NCBI GenBank assembly: GCA_030446715.1
Contig: JAUJMU010000004.1
Span: 170,931 to 234,930, forward strand
Reading direction: 5' to 3'
Origin: Cytophagales bacterium
GTDB taxonomy: Bacteria > Bacteroidota > Bacteroidia > Cytophagales > 172606-1
DNA: 64,000 nt
Below the pieces are notes generated by a model. That model saw nothing but the letters and a program-made list of their open reading frames with translations, did no database searches and was not told the origin of the DNA. A program made the translations under genes and the position numbers. This document shows positions 59,627 to 64,000 of the stretch, piece by piece (position 1 is the first letter of the stretch; each line of letters opens with the position of its first letter).

Positions 59627-62062
59627 CTATTCCGACCTCAGGCTTTTCACCGGATTGGCCAGCGCCGCCCTGATCGCCTGGTAACTGACCGTGAGCAAAG
59701 CAATGAGCAGGGCACTACCGCCGGCCACGGCGAATATGGCCCAGCCGATGGGGATGCGGTAGGCAAAATCCTGCAGCCAGGTATCGAGGGCAAACCACGC
59801 CAGCGGGGTAGCCAGCACAATGGCGACCAGCACCAGCTTCACAAATTCGCCCGAAATCAAAGCCACCAGGCTACCCACCGAAGCGCCCAGCACCTTGCGG
59901 ATGCCGATCTCCTTTACCTTCTGCTGCGTGGTAAACAGAATCAGGCCGTACAGACCGAGGCAAGAGATCAGCACCGCCAGACCGGCAAAGTTGCGGACCA
60001 GCTTGCCAAGCCGCTCCTCGGACTGGTACTGTTGGTTCAGGTCCTCGTCCAGAAAGGAGTAGTCGAATACCTTCTCCGGGAAAAATTTCCCCCAGGTTTC
60101 CCGCACGTGGGCAATGGTGGCGGGCACGTTATGGCCGGAAATCCGGACCGAAAACACGGTAAAGATTGGAGCCCAGACGTCGATCACCAACGCTTCAATG
60201 GGTTCGCGGAGCGGCCGGAAATGGAAATCCTGCACGACACCGACCACGCGGCCCTTTTTGCCTTCCCGTTCAAATTGTTTCCCGATAGCCGCTTCCGGTG
60301 AGGGCCAGCCAAAATCCTTCACTGCTTTTTCATTCAGAATAAAGGCTTCCAGGAAGTCAGTGCCGTAGGTTTTGGAAAAATCACGGCCGGCGACCAGTTT
60401 TAATTTATAGGCGGGAATAAAATCATAATCAACCGTAAGACTGGCTACGTACAGGTTGTCTTCTTGGGTAAAACCTTCCGGAATGGTGCCGCGGCGGATG
60501 GCACCCGTACCCGGCCGGCCCGCCGACAAGGTGGTGGCTTCAATATTCGGGTTGGTCAGCAGCGCTTCCTCAAAGCCATTCATCCGGTTGCGGAGCGCAT
60601 TATCCACACCGCCGAAAATCGTGTTTATGTTCTCGCTGAACAGGGGAATGATCAGCATCTGGTCCTTCTGAAAGCCCAGCGACTGGTTGCGCATGTACTG
60701 CCACTGATTCCACGCAATCAGCGAACCCATGATCAGGGTAATGGTGACCGTAAACTGCACGATCACCAAACCCTTGCGCAGCAGCACGCCCCGGCTCAGA
60801 CTACCAGCGGCCAGCCCTTTCAGCGTCTTAACGGGCTGGAAATTAGTTACAAAAAAAGCCGGATAAAGGCCAGCCAGCAGACCCGCCAGCAGAAATACGC
60901 CCAACATTCCGGCCAATACAGGCGCCGCGGCCAGTGAAGTCAGGGAAAGGCTCTTTTGTGTCAGCTGGTTCACCTCCGGCAGGAAAAGGCTCATCAGACC
61001 AATTGCCAGCACCAGGGCCAGCAGGCTCACCAGCAGAGACTCGCCCAGAAACTGCCCCACCAGCTGAGTTTTCTCCGCGCCCAGCACCTTGCGCATGCCT
61101 ACCTCGCGGGCCCGTTTCAGCGACCTTGCCGTAGACAGGTTGATGAAGTTGATGCAGGCAATCAGCAGGGTAATGAGCGCAATGCCGGAGAAAATGTAGA
61201 GATAGGTAGTGCTGGAAACCGGCTCGGGCTGCGATTCAATATCTGACCGGAGATGCAAATCGGTAAGCGCCGTAAGGGTAAAGGTCTGTTTGCGCCGGAA
61301 AACAGGGTTGCCGAACTTCTCCAGAAAAGCAGGAAAAGCCCTATCTACCGCCGCAGGTGATTTACCGGGGTACAGCAATACGTAGGTATAGGAATGGGTA
61401 ATGATCCAGTTTTGTGGCAGGTTTTTGCCCACTTCTTCGTTCTCTACCGCAAACATGGTCTGGTAACCCGCCAGAAAATCAAAGTGCAGGTGCGACTGGG
61501 GCGGGAAAGGTTTTACCACGCCGGTCACCCGTAAGGGATGTTGTCCGGCGAACAGCAGCGTTTTGCCCATTGGGTCGGTACTTCCGAAATACTTCCGGGC
61601 AGTGGGCTCAGTAATCACTACCGCAAACGGCTCCTGTAGTGCCGTCCGGGGGTCTCCTTTCAGGAAATCAAAAGTGAAGATGTTGGTGATGGCTGAATCC
61701 GCGAAAAAGAAGCGTTCCTCTTCGTGCTGAACTTTTGTGCCACCATCAGGCCGGGCCACTTCGATGGTAGCACTCCGGAAATACACCCGGGCCACTTCCT
61801 CTACTTCCGGAAAGTTTGCCTTCATCAGCGGCGCAATGGGTGGCGGCGTACGGGCCATTTTGCCAGTTTCCAAACCGTAAGTAAGCTGATAGACGCGATC
61901 CCCTTTCTGGTGAAAGCGGTCATATACCAACTCATCCTGCACAAACAGCAGAATCAGCAGACAACAGGCCATGCCTACGGCCAAGCCACTGACGTTGATA
62001 AACGAGTAGCTCTTGTGCCGCCACAGGTTGCGCAGGGCAATTTTGAAGTAGTTGCGTAGCAT
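59627..62062 (-). CDS. FtsX/MacB-like ABC transporter permease, complete
   Basis: A full 811-residue member: MLRNYFKIALRNLWRHKSYS, helix 1 (VSGLAVGMACCLLILLFV), MacB core, FtsX unit 1 (about 280-415, LKRAREVGMRKVLGAEKTQ), middle helix near 440, second periplasmic part, FtsX unit 2 (about 690-810, QKVKEIGIRKVLGASVGS), tail IRAALANPVKSLRSE. It lies in tandem, same direction, behind the next permease (63931-62195) with only a palindromic repeat between. The last 115 residues of these two proteins are nearly the same, which points to recent duplication or gene conversion. Confidence 0.92.
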   Translation of the reverse strand: MLRNYFKIALRNLWRHKSYSFINVSGLAVGMACCLLILLFVQDELVYDRFHQKGDRVYQLTYGLETGKMARTPPPIAPLMKANFPEVEEVARVYFRSATIEVARPDGGTKVQHEEERFFFADSAITNIFTFDFLKGDPRTALQEPFAVVITEPTARKYFGSTDPMGKTLLFAGQHPLRVTGVVKPFPPQSHLHFDFLAGYQTMFAVENEEVGKNLPQNWIITHSYTYVLLYPGKSPAAVDRAFPAFLEKFGNPVFRRKQTFTLTALTDLHLRSDIESQPEPVSSTTYLYIFSGIALITLLIACINFINLSTARSLKRAREVGMRKVLGAEKTQLVGQFLGESLLVSLLALVLAIGLMSLFLPEVNQLTQKSLSLTSLAAAPVLAGMLGVFLLAGLLAGLYPAFFVTNFQPVKTLKGLAAGSLSRGVLLRKGLVIVQFTVTITLIMGSLIAWNQWQYMRNQSLGFQKDQMLIIPLFSENINTIFGGVDNALRNRMNGFEEALLTNPNIEATTLSAGRPGTGAIRRGTIPEGFTQEDNLYVASLTVDYDFIPAYKLKLVAGRDFSKTYGTDFLEAFILNEKAVKDFGWPSPEAAIGKQFEREGKKGRVVGVVQDFHFRPLREPIEALVIDVWAPIFTVFSVRISGHNVPATIAHVRETWGKFFPEKVFDYSFLDEDLNQQYQSEERLGKLVRNFAGLAVLISCLGLYGLILFTTQQKVKEIGIRKVLGASVGSLVALISGEFVKLVLVAIVLATPLAWFALDTWLQDFAYRIPIGWAIFAVAGGSALLIALLTVSYQAIRAALANPVKSLRSE

Positions 62063-62070
62063 GTTATCAG

Positions 62071-62180
62071 GATTTACAGGGCTATTGTCAGAATCAGAAT
62101 TTACAGGATTAAGGGATGAGCAGGATTAAAAGACTCAAGAATCTGATTAATTCTATAATCCTGAAAATCATGATTCAGAC
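62071..62180. repeat. Dispersed palindromic repeat, copy 4
   Basis: GTCAGAATCAGAATTTACAG at 62088 and the complement-like AATCATGATTCAGAC ending at 62180 form imperfect arms, with further AGGATT/AATCCT pairs within. It fills the whole gap between two permease genes. Confidence 0.75.
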
Positions 62181-62194
62181 ATTCTTATTATGAC

Positions 62195-64000
62195 TTACTC
62201 CGACCTTAGCGACTTCACCGGGTTCGCCAGTGCCGCCTTTATCGCCTGGTAGCTGACGGTGAGTACGGCAATGAGCAGCGCAGTGCCGCCGGCTACGACG
62301 AATACTGCCCAGCCGATGGGGATACGGTAGGCAAAATCCTGTAGCCAGGTGTCGAGGGCATACCACGCCAATGGGGTAGCCAGTACAATGGCGACCAAAA
62401 CCAGCTTGACAAATTCGCCCGAAAGCAAAGCCACGAGGCTGCCCACTGAGGCGCCCAGCACCTTGCGGATGCCGATCTCTTTGGTGCGTTTTTCGGCCAT
62501 GAAGGTGGCAAGGCCAAATAAGCCAAGGCAGGCAATGGCAATAGCCAGCGTGGCAAATACCGTAAACAACCGGGCCAGCCGCTGCTCCGTTTTGTACTGC
62601 TTGTCAAAATCTTCGTCGAGGAAGAAATATTCGAAAGGATAGCCCGGGAAGCGGGACTTCCAGTAACGCTCCACCCCCGCAACGGTTCTGGTCAATTCCC
62701 CCGGCCCTAGCCGGACGGCCAGGTACTGGTGAAATGGCTGAATAAAAGTAAGTACCGGCTCAATTTTGCGCTGCAAACCGTGCTGGTGGTAGTCAGCAAG
62801 GACGCCGATCACTTTTCCTTTTTCCATGCCCGCCGTGCTGATGCCCTTGCCAACGGCTTCTTCCGGCGTCCAGCCGAAGGCCTTTGCGGCAGATTCGTTG
62901 ATCAGCACACCACTTTCGGCGTCGGTGGCAAACTGTTCGGAGTAATCCCGCCCGGCCTTGATTTGAAGGCCAATCGTTTTTACGTAGTGGTGGTCCACCG
63001 GAATCACCTCCATGGTAATGGCCTGCTCCTGCGGACGCCCTTCCGGCACCACCAGCTGGCCTTCCCAGCCGCCCCGGCCCGGCAAGCCCGCGGCCCCGGA
63101 TACCGACTGCACGTTGGCTAATCCACGTAGTCCCTCCTTTACACTTTCGCGGTTTTCGAAGAAGTTCCGGCGCGGCGCTTTGCGAAGCTCCACCACCAGT
63201 ACCCGTTCCTTATTAAAGCCTAACTCCCGGCTCTGCATGTACCGCACCTGCCGTACCGCCACCAGGGTACCGATGATCAGCAGCAGGGAAACGCAAAACT
63301 GAAAAACTACCAGACCTTTGCGGAGCCATGCCCCTCTCCCATCCGTACGGATCTGGCCTTTAAGGGTATCCACCGGCTTGTACTTTGCCAGCAGCAGCGC
63401 CGGATACCAGCCCGCCAGCAGTCCGGTTACCAGCAGAAATCCAAGAATCAGAGCAGCCGTAACCGGCTTCACCAGCAGGCTCAGCGTCAGCGTTTTTTCG
63501 GCAATATCATTCAGCGACGGCAGCAGCAGACCCATCAGCAGCAGCGCCACCAGGCCCGACAAAAACACCAGTACCATTGATTCACCCATAAACTGCCCCA
63601 CCAGCGAACGGTAACCGGCTCCGATGGTCTTGCGGATGCCTACTTCGCGGGCCCGGTCGGCCTGGCGGGCGGTGGTCAGGTTTACAAAATTGATGCAGGC
63701 CAGCAGCAGGATAAAGAGCCCAATAGCGGCCAGGACGTACAGTTGCGTGGCACTGCCGGAAGGGCGGTTGAAGCCCCCGGCTTTGGAGTGGAGGTAAATC
63801 TGGGATACGGGTTCCAGGGAGTGGGAGACCTGGTAACCGTATTCCTTGTACTGCCTGCCGTAGTGATGCATCGACAGCGCCGCGATTTTCTTTTCGGCTG
63901 CTGCTTTGTTTACGTTTTCGGGCAGCAGCACGTACAGGGTTTCATCCCAGGTAAACCACTCCTTGTTGTCACCGCCGAGGGCAAAGAAGGTAGGCAGGGA
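62195..64000 (-). CDS. FtsX/MacB-like ABC transporter permease, 5' end outside window
   Basis: The frame is open to the window edge, so the N-terminal helix is missing. Visible in order: end of the MacB core (SLPTFFALGGDNKEWFTWDE), FtsX unit 1 (ADRAREVGIRKTIGAGYRS, about 400 residues before the end), middle helix, second periplasmic part, FtsX unit 2 with EKRTKEIGIRKVLGASVGS, tail IKAALANPVKSLRSE. It precedes the permease at 59627-62062 in transcription; the pair may be co-transcribed despite the repeat between them. Confidence 0.9.
   Translation of the reverse strand, partial: SLPTFFALGGDNKEWFTWDETLYVLLPENVNKAAAEKKIAALSMHHYGRQYKEYGYQVSHSLEPVSQIYLHSKAGGFNRPSGSATQLYVLAAIGLFILLLACINFVNLTTARQADRAREVGIRKTIGAGYRSLVGQFMGESMVLVFLSGLVALLLMGLLLPSLNDIAEKTLTLSLLVKPVTAALILGFLLVTGLLAGWYPALLLAKYKPVDTLKGQIRTDGRGAWLRKGLVVFQFCVSLLLIIGTLVAVRQVRYMQSRELGFNKERVLVVELRKAPRRNFFENRESVKEGLRGLANVQSVSGAAGLPGRGGWEGQLVVPEGRPQEQAITMEVIPVDHHYVKTIGLQIKAGRDYSEQFATDAESGVLINESAAKAFGWTPEEAVGKGISTAGMEKGKVIGVLADYHQHGLQRKIEPVLTFIQPFHQYLAVRLGPGELTRTVAGVERYWKSRFPGYPFEYFFLDEDFDKQYKTEQRLARLFTVFATLAIAIACLGLFGLATFMAEKRTKEIGIRKVLGASVGSLVALLSGEFVKLVLVAIVLATPLAWYALDTWLQDFAYRIPIGWAVFVVAGGTALLIAVLTVSYQAIKAALANPVKSLRSE

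Overview
The window looks like chromosomal DNA of a moderately GC-rich Bacteroidota, most likely a Cytophagales (Spirosoma/Larkinella-like) bacterium. The signs are a type IX secretion (CHU_C-like) sorting tail on a 1088-residue secreted protein, several large FtsX/MacB-type ABC permeases of the kind found in tandem in that order, many lipoproteins, TAnnTTTG-like promoter boxes in place of sigma70 boxes, and housekeeping genes (dnaK, cca, pssA, rluD-like) spread among single-gene units. No rRNA, tRNA, CRISPR array, prophage or obvious biosynthetic cluster was seen.

Layout. 0-6 kb: end of an FtsX permease, a MltD-like lytic transglycosylase on the minus strand, a gene-poor kilobase, a conserved small protein and a permease truncated by a miniature IS1-like relic. 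6-24 kb: secreted two-domain VOC protein, DUF6624 protein, frameshifted amidase, YjbQ, the T9SS-sorted giant, alpha/beta hydrolase, DUF2905, RsmI-like methyltransferase, MBL hydrolase, MORN/TonB-C protein, pssA, small lipoproteins, PLP deaminase-like enzyme, RluD-like synthase, an Rpn pseudogene, a lectin-like protein and an unknown protein. 24.5-31.2 kb: a decayed DUF4184 gene and a complete RND efflux operon (adaptor, pump, outer-membrane channel). 31-42 kb: a HepT-like acidic protein, a SET protein, a MocR regulator, a GNAT, a PLP decarboxylase, cupin, PaiB, two DinB-fold proteins, then an IS1-family element inserted into another GNAT gene, and cca. 42-49.5 kb: small membrane proteins, DUF937, dnaK, a spore-photoproduct-lyase-like radical SAM protein, two decayed secreted-protein genes and an SGNH hydrolase. 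50.6-53 kb: a four-gene unit of a small protein, a membrane protein, a histidine kinase and a LuxR-type regulator. 53-64 kb: permease genes, a DUF4097 beta-repeat protein, a frameshifted membrane protein, an IS701-like relic and two more minus-strand permeases.

The strongest theme is genome wear rather than one new machine. At least ten genes are interrupted by frameshifts, stop codons, truncation or insertion. The best-supported event is an 803-bp IS1-family element with 22-bp ends and a perfect 8-bp target duplication lying just after the start codon of a GNAT gene. Around this run several families of short palindromic repeats, one of which sits beside the FtsX permease genes. Several disruptions are single-base changes, some in homopolymers, so assembly error must be excluded before calling them biological.
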